Assembly (NCBI RefSeq): GCF_030813115.1 | Contig: NZ_JAUSTY010000007.1 | Location: forward strand, 124,001 to 188,000 | DNA: 64,000 nucleotides | Reading direction: 5' to 3' | From: Bacillus horti | GTDB lineage: Bacteria; Bacillota; Bacilli; Caldalkalibacillales; JCM-10596 | In this document: positions 41,701-49,790 of the stretch, in pieces | Position numbering within the stretch: the stretch's first letter is position 1 | Layout of the letters: each line of letters opens with the position of its first letter | Translations under genes and position numbers: made by a program | Notes under the pieces: model-generated | The model's input: only the letters and a program-made list of their open reading frames with translations | Told to the model about the DNA's origin: nothing | The model's database searches: none

Positions 41701-43058
41701 GAACGCCAAGCCCAACCCCGCCAAGTACAGAACTCATTACTGTACCAGTTGAAATAGGGAATGTAGGGTCAGGCTCCATCGTAGCTCAAACACCGATTAC
41801 ACGGACGCAGGATTCTCGAGGTCATGTAAAAGACAGTATTGTCCTGACTCCTGATCATACGAAGGAAGTCATTCAAAGTATGGCTAATGCAGGGCAACAA
41901 GTAGCCCGTATCGTGATTCCAGATGATAAGGACATTGTTTCTGAAGTTTCTCTGGAAATGAAAAAAGGTGCCATCCAATCTTTAAGTGATGCAGGAATTC
42001 ATCTTGAAATCTATACAGACAATGCAAGAATAATTATTCCGCATACATCCTTGAATCAGTTTGGTGACGATGTTTATTTCCGAGTCGTTCCTGTTAAAGA
42101 GAAAGTACAACAAAAAGAAATTGAATACAGAGCCAAAGTGGAGCAAATTGTTCGTGAAATTGCCCAGAATGATCATGTTCATGTGGTAGCCAGACCAATG
42201 ACAATAGAAACCAACCTGCAAAGCAGACCAGTAACTATTATTCTGCCATTGCGTGATATTGAGCTGCCAACAGACGAACAAGAACTAGAGACGTTTCTAG
42301 CTGATTTGGTCGTTTATATTGAACATAGTGACGGAGAAAAAGAGCTAGCTCAAGGTGAAATCGTAGAGTATAAAAAAGGGCAGCTAGGGATTGAAATTGA
42401 GGTAGACAAGTTTAGTACCTTCACGATTTTACAGATGGAGGGCTGGGGAGAATACATGGATGGACTTTTCCATCAGGCATACATTCAAGGCTATACCGAT
42501 GGAACCTTTAAGCCTCAGCATACAGTAACACGAGCTGAAATAGCTATGATGTTAGCCCGTCTATTGAATGAAAAAGGAGAGCAGGGAGTACGCTCCTCCT
42601 ATCCTGACGTATCTGATACACATTGGGCTTTAGGAGCCATTGAGCGGATGAAACAGTTAGGCTACATGACAGGTGATAACAAAGAAAACTTTAATCCAAG
42701 CCATTCAATCACTCGTGCAGAAATGGCAATGATTATGGCTAGGTTTAAAGGATTAGAAGCCCGTCAAATAAATAAAGAGCTTCAAGCAAATTACTCGGAT
42801 GTTCTTGAAAGCCATTGGGCAGCTCATTCCATTAAAGTAGCAACAGAAGCAGGAATCGTTAGAGGGTATGAGAATGGCACATACAGACCAAGCGAATACG
42901 TCACTCGTGCTGAGGCAGTAGCGATGCTAAATCGCCTGTTCGATCGAACCCCTCTATCTAATGTGACCGATTCCAGCTTCCCAGATGTCTCACCAACGCA
43001 TTGGGCCTTTAAGGAGATTGAAGAAGCTGCAAAGGATCACTTACATTTAGAGGAATAA
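38799..43058 (+). CDS. Giant SLH-anchored surface protein with beta-propeller and InlB-type repeats
   Basis: Secreted S-layer-associated protein of 1,419 residues. It has a signal peptide (about 1-28) and an N-terminal propeller-like region (about 30-305) with repeats such as SEDGITWE, SVDGESWSY, STDGVNWIE and SQDGEDWNV. From about 320 to 748 come six Flg_new/InlB B-repeat modules ending LYAKWN. A cadherin-like YTVHADEDVSHVVVTPV module spans about 752-845, and a seventh repeat about 857-935. A Pro/Thr-rich linker at about 945-980 is followed by an unrecognised domain. Three SLH motifs (TRAEIAMMLARL, TRAEMAMIMARF, TRAEAVAMLNRLF) lie at about 1228-1419. It is likely an adhesin on the wall polymer. 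Confidence 0.92.
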   Translation: MSKNKRYIVSICLVFLLFFQWLPYTAASFTPIEPMISGSYNSIAYGSGKYVIVGNLADPHYSFDGHDWKPIEDNIRALYVTFINDQFIAVGSGNEIHTSEDGITWESSFVNLPPYYDGLLSIRSVVYGDAGYVAVGDNGHKYFSVDGESWSYTGQGIEVENRIHFYSVVFSEGQYITVGTEGAIHASTDGVNWIEREVLSSKILTRVSYLNNQFHVVGLGTYLTSPNGTDWYEQPLPTEVEFTVFYDIEYGSNQYIIVGANGTVITSQDGEDWNVEDSGVSYLFTDAIYVNDVFTLMSIPNPWDQPNTIIHYIPTPSNPTYTVTYDGNGNSGGSVPVDNGTYETGATVTVLGNSGSLVLEGHTFSGWNTQSDGSGTAYAAESTFPMGSEDVTLYAKWNLDTYTVEFHVDGGSAVVSQTVVHGGQAVEPSPAPSKAGHTFDGWYTSDDIEFDFSEEITGDITLYAKWNPDPVVYTVTFEVDGGSEVPSQTVAHGEPASEPNPAPAKAGHTFGGWYTSDDIEFDFSEEITEDTTLYAKWNLDPVMYTVTFEVYGGSEVPSQSVAHGEPAIEPNPAPAKEGHTFGGWYTSSDIEFDFNNEIIEDITLYAKWNPNPVTYTVEFDVDGGSEVTSQSVAHGEMATKPEDPTKENHTFGGWYTSSDIEFDFNNEIIEDIILYAKWNPNPVMYTVEFDVDGGSFVASQTVAHGETATKPVDPTKVNYTFDGWYTSGNIEFDFSNAITSNTILYAKWTPEQLSDNASLGELGFSGGELEPTFDPNVLEYTVHADEDVSHVVVTPVIAETGPTITVNGNRVDSGDAYPVQVDSGENKITIIVTAQNGRTRTYTITVMRGEQHPVPQTYTVTYHGNKNTAGSVPVDHIIYKEGDTVTILGNTGNLEREGYTFTGWNTQPDGNGLNYVAGDLFQIEGDIILYAKWKDSTSGGDGEGGETPGTNPNPGPSPEAPNPSPTPGTPSPTPPSTELITVPVEIGNVGSGSIVAQTPITRTQDSRGHVKDSIVLTPDHTKEVIQSMANAGQQVARIVIPDDKDIVSEVSLEMKKGAIQSLSDAGIHLEIYTDNARIIIPHTSLNQFGDDVYFRVVPVKEKVQQKEIEYRAKVEQIVREIAQNDHVHVVARPMTIETNLQSRPVTIILPLRDIELPTDEQELETFLADLVVYIEHSDGEKELAQGEIVEYKKGQLGIEIEVDKFSTFTILQMEGWGEYMDGLFHQAYIQGYTDGTFKPQHTVTRAEIAMMLARLLNEKGEQGVRSSYPDVSDTHWALGAIERMKQLGYMTGDNKENFNPSHSITRAEMAMIMARFKGLEARQINKELQANYSDVLESHWAAHSIKVATEAGIVRGYENGTYRPSEYVTRAEAVAMLNRLFDRTPLSNVTDSSFPDVSPTHWAFKEIEEAAKDHLHLEE
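39995..41045 (+). repeat. Five tandem ~210-bp repeats within SLH protein gene
   Basis: Units of about 195-215 bp start near 39995, 40210, 40425, 40640 and 40850. They code for modules from YTV-F-VDGGS to LYAKWNP. Adjacent copies share long near-identical nucleotide runs, for example around 40540-40680 and 40750-40870. Copy number could vary by recombination or be misassembled. Confidence 0.9.
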
Positions 43059-43098
43059 AGTAGAGTAGTAAAGTAGATAGTTTAGTTTTGGCTATTAG

Positions 43099-43147
43099 AG
43101 GAAACCCGCGGCGCACGTATCGTGTGATCAGTGGGTTTCTTTAATAG
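43099..43147 (+). terminator. Terminator after SLH protein gene
   Basis: AGGAAACCCgc...gtGGGTTTCTTT with an internal CGCACG/CGTGTG helix. Confidence 0.8.
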
Positions 43148-43201
43148 TTTCTAAAGTAGAAGTATTTTTCTAGTTTTTATGTCGACCCCTTGTTAGAGAA
43201 A

Positions 43202-43236
43202 TTGTTCAGTATATGTTCAGAGCAAAGGATTAGAAT
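43202..43236 (+). promoter_or_regulatory. Direct-repeat activator box and promoter of lectin-domain paralogue
   Basis: TTGTTCAG (43202-43209), N3, ATGTTCAG (43213-43220), -10-like TAGAAT (43231-43236), 29 nt from the repeat start. It aligns base by base with most of 35650-35700. The intervening 43237-43416 leader holds no other gene. Confidence 0.7.
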
Positions 43237-43416
43237 AAAAAGAACAATAAATGGTTTTCAAAAATAGCCATAGCAGAAATCTATTTCTATGTAAATGAAG
43301 GGTTTTTATTAGCTAATTCAAATTTGAATACATAAAAGCATGTGTGGTGTGAAATCGTTTACTTGGTGGGATATGACATCAGGTTGGGGCCAAATAAAGA
43401 TCGGGAGGTTAAGTAA

Positions 43417-44070
43417 ATGGAATTGGATGTAGGAAAGGGAATGTATGTGACTAATCATTGTGAAGAAAATATCTATCTTCTACAGATGCCAAACAAGGAC
43501 TGGGAGTGGTCAGATGTTGGCTTTGGAATGCTGTCTACCCTCTATTCTTTAGAAAGTACGTCAATGAGTACAATTACAGCGATTAATAGTCTTTCGAAGT
43601 TACAGACGGTGATTTTCACCGTAAAGAAGGCTCTTGGAAATCTGAGTAGAACAGTTCAAACAGTGGCTGTAACAAATAAGAGCATGGAAAGTACGGTCTC
43701 AACTGGAGGGAATGATACCTATAGAAAAGCGGCTGAAGCTAGGAGAGAGATTATTAAGTTCTTTGAGAGAGAAGGACTATTAATTCAGCCTCATGAGCAT
43801 ATGGAAGTGTCTAATAAAAAGAATGATAATCCAGTGCGAATATCTGGACCAAGCGATTGCAATAGTATTTTTGGATATTCAGAATCCACTTTGTTGATAG
43901 TAACAGAGTCATTGTCACGTATTTCTTTGCTTCGTACGAATAACGACTGGTCTTGGATCGTTGAACCGGGTATGATTATACGCTCAAAGGAAGCACATTT
44001 TTCGTTACCAGATAAGGAGGCAGGTTACTACCGCTTTTCTGCTTTTAACAAGCAACTGTTAGGTGTATAA
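43417..44070 (+). CDS. Paralogue of novel-domain protein, lacking lectin
   Basis: Protein of 217 residues matching residues 1-215 of the 35849 gene. Shared elements are VTNHCEENIYLLQMPNKDW (here EW for VW), TAINSLSKLQ, EARREIIKFFEREG, VSNKKNDNPVRISGPS, TESLSRISLLRTN and WSWIVEPGMIIRSK. It ends after GYYRFSAFNKQ, where the lectin domain would begin, so the module is a stand-alone unit. ATG 43417 follows CGGGAGG. Both copies share the same promoter structure. I recognise no family; the conserved Cys may be structural. Confidence 0.8.
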   Translation: MELDVGKGMYVTNHCEENIYLLQMPNKDWEWSDVGFGMLSTLYSLESTSMSTITAINSLSKLQTVIFTVKKALGNLSRTVQTVAVTNKSMESTVSTGGNDTYRKAAEARREIIKFFEREGLLIQPHEHMEVSNKKNDNPVRISGPSDCNSIFGYSESTLLIVTESLSRISLLRTNNDWSWIVEPGMIIRSKEAHFSLPDKEAGYYRFSAFNKQLLGV

Positions 44071-44121
44071 CAACCATAAGGAAGCATTACTTTATGAGTA
44101 CAATATAACTGCTTTTAATTA

Positions 44122-44170
44122 GGCAAACCAGCTGTCCACCTTGTGTGTGATTAAATGGTTTGTCTTTTTT
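44122..44170 (+). terminator. Terminator after paralogue gene
   Basis: GCAAACCA (44123-44130) / TGGTTTGT followed by CTTTTTT. The region 44170-44464 has direct repeats GAAATCCG near 44389 and 44402 in the presumed sigma-factor promoter but no gene. Confidence 0.7.
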
Positions 44171-44464
44171 GCTGTGTAACATGTATGAATATGTAGAACG
44201 GGACTCTAGCCACAACCTTACCAAGCTGATTTCTGACTATTTTATTTTCCTTCTTATTGCACAATAAGATGAGCAATAGATAAGAAATTCTTGTGCTAGT
44301 AGTTTGCTATAGTTATGAGGAAAATTAACAGCATAATTGTTCCTCTATGTAGGCTTCTTTATTTCTTTTTCATAAATTTGTCCGTATGAAATCCGCTTAG
44401 AAATCCGTCTGTATATGTATAAAGCATTAATAATTAAATTTTTGTGAAAGGAGAGGTAGCACAA

Positions 44465-45463
44465 GTGCAATTACATGATATAGGGCTAGAAGCGAGAAAA
44501 TTGTATGCATCTTTTATTCAATCTGTTGATGAATTTCGACCAGCCTTGTGGAGGTATTGTCTGCACTTAACCTCCAACGTTTGGGACGCGGAAGATTTGA
44601 TGCAAGAAAGTTTGCTAAAGGCTTTTGCTTCATTAGGACAAATTAGACATTCCTATCTTCCAAAGTCATATTTGTTTCGTATTGCCTCCAATACATGGAT
44701 CGATCAACACAGAAAAAAGCAGCCAATCCAAACCAATCTGTTACCTGAAAGCAACGATGAAGCAAATAATCTTCAACATGACTATAGTCTGCGTGTTTTT
44801 GAAGAGATTGAAATCCTACTAAGTTTCCTTACTCCACGACATGTCGTAGTGATTTTATTGATCGAAGTGTTTGATTTCTCTGCCAGTGAGGTAGCAGATA
44901 TGCTGCAAACCACGGAGGGAGCTGTTCACGCCATGCTTTCAAGAGCAAGAACCAAACTTAAGTCCATCCATCAGGATGAAAGAGTTGAAAAAGGAGGGAG
45001 TTCAATAACAGAGGATAACCTATCTCTTATTTCGAGCTACGTGCAAGCCTTTCATCTTAAAGACCCGGCAAGGCTACTGGATTTATATGCGGAGCATGCG
45101 GAGATTCAACTGCTTAACACGGGCATCGTTAAAGGGAGAGATTCGATTAAGGCGACCTTAGATTGGTCATCCTACCCCGAGTCTTTCCATGCAGAGTGGA
45201 AATGGTTATGGGGAAAGCCTGTTGTTTTACTTATAGCTGATAGAGGGCAGCAACAAACCCTATGGAGAGCGCAAATCCTTGAATTTGAAGAAGGAAAAGT
45301 AGTGAAGGATAAAAACTATTTTTTCTGTAGGGAAGTCATGTTAGAGATAGCTAGTTATCTTCAAATATCCATTGATGCAGATACTAGATTGCATTATCAA
45401 CAACCATGGAAATATTCAAATTCCTGTCCAATTGGTATCCGATTCACAGAAAACATAAGATAG
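44465..45463 (+). CDS. ECF sigma factor with C-terminal SnoaL-like domain
   Basis: RNA polymerase sigma-70 factor of the ECF group, 332 residues. Sigma2 (about 18-95) includes VWDAEDLMQESLLKAFASL, sigma4 (about 115-175) has FDFSASEVADMLQTTEGAVH, and a SnoaL/NTF2-like domain (about 185-300: SSYVQAFHLKDPARLLDLYA, GIVKGRDSIKATLDW) follows. This layout matches ECF41/ECF56-type factors, where the extra domain replaces an anti-sigma partner and tunes activity. GTG 44465 has AAAGGAGAGG upstream; the frame opens at 44444. The MFS gene follows 16 bp later. Confidence 0.87.
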   Translation: MQLHDIGLEARKLYASFIQSVDEFRPALWRYCLHLTSNVWDAEDLMQESLLKAFASLGQIRHSYLPKSYLFRIASNTWIDQHRKKQPIQTNLLPESNDEANNLQHDYSLRVFEEIEILLSFLTPRHVVVILLIEVFDFSASEVADMLQTTEGAVHAMLSRARTKLKSIHQDERVEKGGSSITEDNLSLISSYVQAFHLKDPARLLDLYAEHAEIQLLNTGIVKGRDSIKATLDWSSYPESFHAEWKWLWGKPVVLLIADRGQQQTLWRAQILEFEEGKVVKDKNYFFCREVMLEIASYLQISIDADTRLHYQQPWKYSNSCPIGIRFTENIR

Positions 45464-45479
45464 AGAGGTGGATAAGCGT

Positions 45480-47084
45480 TTGACTACACAAACTAATGAA
45501 GAGAAGAAACCAGCTTTATTAACAGAAATACCGCAAAAAGCTGGGGGCCGAGAATGGTTAGGACTAGCTGTTCTTGCTTTACCTACCTTGCTTTTGTCCA
45601 TAGATTTAAGTGTTCTTCATTTGGCATTGCCACAATTAAGTGCGGATCTTGGGGCAAATAGCACGGAGCTACTGTGGATCACTGACATCTATGGCTTTAT
45701 GATCGCAGGTTTATTAATAACAATGGGTACTTTAGGTGATCGGATTGGTCGTCGAAAGCTACTGATGATTGGCGGGGCAGCGTTTGGGGTTGCTTCAGTA
45801 TTGGCCGCGTATTCTACAAGCCCCACAATGCTAATAATTACTCGGGCACTAATGGGTATTGCTGGTGCAACACTCATGCCGTCGACTCTAGCTTTGATTA
45901 GCAACATGTTTACCGTCCCTAGACAGCGTGGGATAGCCATTGCTGTGTGGATGAGCTGCTTTATGGGAGGCATGGCATTTGGGCCAGTCGTCGGAGGGGT
46001 ATTCATAGAGTTGTTTTGGTGGGGAGCAGCATTCCTGCTAGGGGTACCGATTATGCTCCTTCTTTTGGGAACAGCTCCATTTCTGTTGCCTGAGTTCCGT
46101 AATACCAAGGCCGGAAACCTGGACTTGATTAGTGTAGCTTTGTTACTTGCTACGATCCTACCCATTATTTACGGCCTTAAAGAGCTAGCTAGACATGGCT
46201 GGCAGGTTGGAGGCATTGCCGTTGCTATTACTGGGATTTGTTTCGGTTTGTTATTCTGTTATAGGCAAGTAAGACTCACACATCCTCTTCTAGATCTGAA
46301 CCTATTCAGCAATCGTACCTTCAGTGCTGCTTTGGTTATCTCTCTAATCGTTGGAGCGGTTCAAGGGGGAATCCTTTTTTTAATGAATATGTACCTACAA
46401 TTAGTGGAAGGTCTTTCACCTCTTATAGCGGGGCTGTGGCTAGTTCCTTCCTCCCTCGCAATGATTGCTGCTACGATGCTAGCTCCCTTTCTTGTCAAAA
46501 GGGTACGACCGGCTTATATCATCGCAGCTGGATTAATGACTTCCGCGATAGGGTACCAGATCCTAAGTCAGTTAGATATAAATGGAGGGCTTTCTGTTGC
46601 TATAATAGGTATCGTTATGGTTATGATGGGAGTAGGACCAATGGGAGCTTTATCCACAGATTTGATCGTTGGATCAGCTCCGCCTGAAAAGTCTGGTGCG
46701 GCAGCAGCTGTATCAGAGAGCGCCGCAGAGTTCGGTATTGCTTTGGGTATCGCTGCCCTAGGCAGTCTAGGTACGTCCATATACAGAAGCCAAATGCTTA
46801 TTCCAGAGGGGGTTCCCGTTCAGTTCGCTGAGGCTGCTAGTGAGAGCATTATCAGTGTCGTGTCTATTGCTGATCAATTGGATGCTCCTTTAGGAACTAT
46901 ATTGATTGGAGTTGCTCGTGAAGCATTTACCAATGGATTGAATGCCTCAGCTCTTCTCAGTACTTTTATTTTTATTGCACTTGCCCTAGCTTCTATAATC
47001 TTTTTAAGGCATGTGAGTCCCAGCGGTGAAGTGTTACATGATCAGATGGACGAAAATCGAAATACGCAATCAGCAATAAAGTAG
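45480..47084 (+). CDS. DHA2-family (14-TM) MFS exporter, paralogue of 11737 gene
   Basis: QacA/EmrB-type proton antiporter of 534 residues with about 14 spans. Motif A is GTLGDRIGRRKLL and the N-terminus SIDLSVLHLALPQLSADLGA is characteristic. The ALTERNATIVE start GTG 45468 overlaps its own GAGAGGTGG site, so TTG 45480 is preferred. It is directly downstream of the ECF factor, which suggests stress-induced export with the monooxygenase that follows. The 11737 pump shares this architecture but is controlled by HxlR. Confidence 0.92.
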   Translation: MTTQTNEEKKPALLTEIPQKAGGREWLGLAVLALPTLLLSIDLSVLHLALPQLSADLGANSTELLWITDIYGFMIAGLLITMGTLGDRIGRRKLLMIGGAAFGVASVLAAYSTSPTMLIITRALMGIAGATLMPSTLALISNMFTVPRQRGIAIAVWMSCFMGGMAFGPVVGGVFIELFWWGAAFLLGVPIMLLLLGTAPFLLPEFRNTKAGNLDLISVALLLATILPIIYGLKELARHGWQVGGIAVAITGICFGLLFCYRQVRLTHPLLDLNLFSNRTFSAALVISLIVGAVQGGILFLMNMYLQLVEGLSPLIAGLWLVPSSLAMIAATMLAPFLVKRVRPAYIIAAGLMTSAIGYQILSQLDINGGLSVAIIGIVMVMMGVGPMGALSTDLIVGSAPPEKSGAAAAVSESAAEFGIALGIAALGSLGTSIYRSQMLIPEGVPVQFAEAASESIISVVSIADQLDAPLGTILIGVAREAFTNGLNASALLSTFIFIALALASIIFLRHVSPSGEVLHDQMDENRNTQSAIK

Positions 47085-47177
47085 ATAAGGCACTTTAAAC
47101 TGGGTTACTAGTAGCCCTTATAAAAACATTTAAAAAAGCCTATAAATCATACAAAAAACAAAGGAGGAATTAATACT

Positions 47178-47468
47178 ATGGTTATTATAGCAGGGAAACT
47201 ATACATCGATCCTGAGCATAGGGCAAAATACCTTGAGAGCCTGGAGGAGCTCATCCGCCACTCGCGTTCCAAGAAGGGGTGTCTTGGATTTTATCTTGTA
47301 CCTGATCCGATAGAAGCTGATTGTGTAAACCTATTCGAGCATTGGGAAACGGAGGGAGATTTGAGACGTCATCAAGCGACGACAAACACACCCAAACCTG
47401 TAACTCCTATCCTTAGTGAGACTGTTAAGAAATATGAAATTAGCGAATCAGGCCCGGTATTTCCTTAA
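47178..47468 (+). CDS. Antibiotic biosynthesis monooxygenase (ABM) family protein
   Basis: Small ferredoxin-like dimeric-barrel protein of 96 residues. The family pattern MVIIAGKLYIDPEHRAKYLE, the GCLGFYLVPDP strand near 35 and LFEHWETEGDLRRHQ near 54 are visible. Such proteins act as quinol monooxygenases or oxidise hydrophobic aromatics. AAGGAGGAA precedes the ATG. The 94-bp gap after the MFS gene has no terminator, so it may belong to the sigma-MFS operon. A strong terminator follows. Confidence 0.9.
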   Translation: MVIIAGKLYIDPEHRAKYLESLEELIRHSRSKKGCLGFYLVPDPIEADCVNLFEHWETEGDLRRHQATTNTPKPVTPILSETVKKYEISESGPVFP

Positions 47469-47517
47469 CCATGCCGTTTTATCTCATATAGCGAAATAAT
47501 AGCAACTAAATCTATAG

Positions 47518-47548
47518 AAAGGAATGAATCAATCAGATTCATTCCTTT
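47518..47548 (+). terminator. Terminator of sigma-MFS-monooxygenase operon
   Basis: AAAGGAATGAATC / GATTCATTCCTTT (13 bp) with a 5-nt loop and T-tract. Confidence 0.92.
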
Positions 47549-47672
47549 TAGAATAGGGAGTCAATAAAGCTTTATTGGTACAAAATCTCACTATACAATA
47601 TTGCTATGAACAAGGTATGATGAAAAAATACAAAAGTCGCATAAAAAATGAATATTGAAGGGAGTTGCTTCG

Positions 47673-47963
47673 ATGGCAGCTACAAAAAAATTAAAGATCT
47701 GTGATCAGGGACACAAGTATTATAAAAGCAGTGATTGCCCAACCTGTCCAACGTGTGAGAAAGAACGTAAGCCGGAGAGCGGGTTTCTATCCAAGCTTTC
47801 GTCACCTGCCCGAAACGCATTGATACATGTAGGAATTATTACCTTGCAGCAGCTAGCAGCGTATAGTGAAAAAGAAATTCTAAAACTACACGGAATAGGT
47901 CCAGCTTCACTACCTGTTCTTCGATCGTCTTTAGAGGAAGAAGGGCTGTACTTTAAGCAATAA
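47673..47963 (+). CDS. RNA polymerase alpha-CTD-like small protein with zinc motif
   Basis: Protein of 96 residues. A short Cys cluster CPTCPTCEKE (near 23, possibly with the earlier Cys at 10) suggests zinc binding. Residues of about 45-95 resemble the helix-hairpin-helix of the RNA polymerase alpha C-terminal domain: ARNALIHVGIITLQQLAAYSEKEILKLHGIGPASLPVL. ATG 47673 has GAAGGGAG upstream. Members may bind DNA or polymerase, but no target is known. It is monocistronic. Confidence 0.8.
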   Translation: MAATKKLKICDQGHKYYKSSDCPTCPTCEKERKPESGFLSKLSSPARNALIHVGIITLQQLAAYSEKEILKLHGIGPASLPVLRSSLEEEGLYFKQ

Positions 47964-48019
47964 ATTAAAGAAAAGTTGACCCTCAATAGTATTTAATTTC
48001 TAAGTTATAAGGAGACATA

Positions 48020-48226
48020 ATGAAAGAAACAATAACGGATTGGATCCTCGTTATCCTTTTTACGTATGTGTTTCTCAAACTCATTAGCTTTGTCGCTAAT
48101 TCCCTATTTACGTCCACTGATTCTTTTTTTGTAGCTATCGCTTCACTTGCTGTCATTATGGTTAGCGTGATTTTAGCGATTATGTCGAAAAGATTTGTTC
48201 AGGATGTCTATCGCTCTCCTAATTAG
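48020..48226 (+). CDS. Small two-span membrane protein
   Basis: Hydrophobic protein of 68 residues with two probable membrane spans (about 6-27 and 36-58) and a short charged C-terminus. AAGGAGACAT before ATG 48020 is a good ribosome site. The last 8 bp overlap the convergent BAAT-type gene. The family is not recognised. Confidence 0.65.
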   Translation: MKETITDWILVILFTYVFLKLISFVANSLFTSTDSFFVAIASLAVIMVSVILAIMSKRFVQDVYRSPN

Positions 48227-49499
48227 ACTGTGAAGATACGTCTTCAATAAATGAAAGGATCTTTAACCAAGTATCCTTCGCCGCTTTTGCATTCGCTTCC
48301 TTTGAGCCTCCAAAATCCATAATCATCCCCCCACCTACGTGGATATTAATGTTTGCAGGCATATTAGGAAGGGAGTATGGGTACGCCAAAAAGTGTCCAG
48401 CTTCCTTATATTGAAGGTGTTCTGTGTTAGGTAACTTCTCTTTGATAGGCATAGCAAATTCTGATGAAGGCCAACATTGATCCCGGTCCCCAGAAATGAG
48501 TAGCACTTGAGCTTTGATACTCTCCACTTTAATTCTAAATTCTTCAGGATCGTTCGTGAGCGACAGGCTTCTATTCCAAATTCCCAAGAAAGAAAAAGGC
48601 TTTTTCATCACCCAATTCAAAAACATAGACCCCATCATCTTTAGTGAATACCGAAATTTTAGATAAGGAAGAGCTTCTCCGTTAAATGACCATGCTGGAA
48701 TGGGAGCGTAGACTGTATTCCTAAGTCCTGATGTCATATAGGAGCTAGGAGCACCAGCAATGACAGCGTTAAATTCATCGTAGATAGACGCTAAAAGTAA
48801 GGCTAATTCAGCGCCACGAGAGTAACCAATTAACGTAACCTTTTCAGAGCTATTAGTCCGTTGTTTTAGTAATTGAATGGAATTGTAAAAGTATTCTAGT
48901 GGGATATTCTCCAGATCCTTTGGGACACCCTCTTGATTAAAATAGGAGAGATCGAACACGTTGTAGCCTTTTGAGGCAAGTAGAGCTGCGGAGTGCTCTA
49001 GCCTATCCCCATCCGAACCTGCTAAAAGCACGACATTTGGATACGAACCTTCCCTTACTGGCCTATACAGAACACCAACCGTACCGTTTTCCCTAATTTC
49101 CTCTCTACTAACATTCTGTTTAAAGAAACGAGTAACCGTCGTCGTAGTAACAATCGTTTGATTAATCTGTAGAGAAAGCTGAATATGTAAGTCATCTGCC
49201 TTTGATTTGGTAAAGTAATCACCGTGTCTCTTACTCTCATGCTGCATAGACCAAAACAATCCTGATGAGTCGACTTCAGAGTATGTACCCTTCAGTGGTG
49301 CGGTGGTGGATAGATCCACATGACCTTGATCATCTGTTTCAAACATAGCGTTTGAGGTAAACGTATTGTTGTTTTCATCTTTCAAAGTGGCTAGCAGTGT
49401 AACCTGCTCATTAGGCTGACAGCCCGTAATGATGATACTAACCTCCTCGTCAATAAAGGAGTTTAATGGTGTAACTTGAACGTTTGGTTTTAATGCCAT
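48219..49499 (-). CDS. BAAT-type acyl-CoA thioesterase/acyltransferase-like hydrolase
   Basis: Alpha/beta-hydrolase of 426 residues. The N-terminal Ig-like BAAT/acyl-CoA thioester hydrolase domain (about 1-125) contains VSIIITGCQPNEQVTLLATL and LFWSMQ. The C-terminal catalytic domain has nucleophile elbow LIGYSRGAELALLLAS (Ser near 231), SGDRDQCWPS (Asp near 343) and the EAGHFLAYP His near 380. The likely reaction is acyl transfer or thioester hydrolysis, possibly on antibiotics or lipids. ATG 49499 is selected behind AGGGGGA. Confidence 0.87.
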   Translation of the reverse strand: MALKPNVQVTPLNSFIDEEVSIIITGCQPNEQVTLLATLKDENNNTFTSNAMFETDDQGHVDLSTTAPLKGTYSEVDSSGLFWSMQHESKRHGDYFTKSKADDLHIQLSLQINQTIVTTTTVTRFFKQNVSREEIRENGTVGVLYRPVREGSYPNVVLLAGSDGDRLEHSAALLASKGYNVFDLSYFNQEGVPKDLENIPLEYFYNSIQLLKQRTNSSEKVTLIGYSRGAELALLLASIYDEFNAVIAGAPSSYMTSGLRNTVYAPIPAWSFNGEALPYLKFRYSLKMMGSMFLNWVMKKPFSFLGIWNRSLSLTNDPEEFRIKVESIKAQVLLISGDRDQCWPSSEFAMPIKEKLPNTEHLQYKEAGHFLAYPYSLPNMPANINIHVGGGMIMDFGGSKEANAKAAKDTWLKILSFIEDVSSQSN

Positions 49500-49631
49500 A
49501 ATGAAATCCCCCTGCAACCTTCAATGTATGTTTTTCAACGTATCTATAGATAGTTTCTCATAGACAGAAGAATAATGAATCAGTCTCATGACGGATTTAA
49601 AGCAGATAGCCCGCTTATGGTGTATATTTGT

Positions 49632-49672
49632 AAAAAAAGGGAATGATCCTAGTGGGTACAGGTCATTCCCTT
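49632..49672 (-). terminator. Terminator of the ytr-like operon
   Basis: AAGGGAATGATCC / GGTCATTCCCTT with one bulge; the T-tract is on the minus strand (A7 on plus at 49632-49638), matching the leftward operon ending at 49791. Confidence 0.85.
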
Positions 49673-49790
49673 GTATCTTGTAGAATTGTATCCGTTAATA
49701 AGTTATAGATAGGACACACTTTTTAAGTTTTATATTTGATTCGCTTCTTAGTCGTTAAATTAATTCTTCTCAACAGTGTGTCAACGCAAA

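Noticed and set aside
44379-44409. ECF41-type promoter TGTC ... CGTC before the sigma factor
   Set aside because: Elements are visible but the spacer of about 20 bp is longer than the known 16-17 bp, so it is not called.
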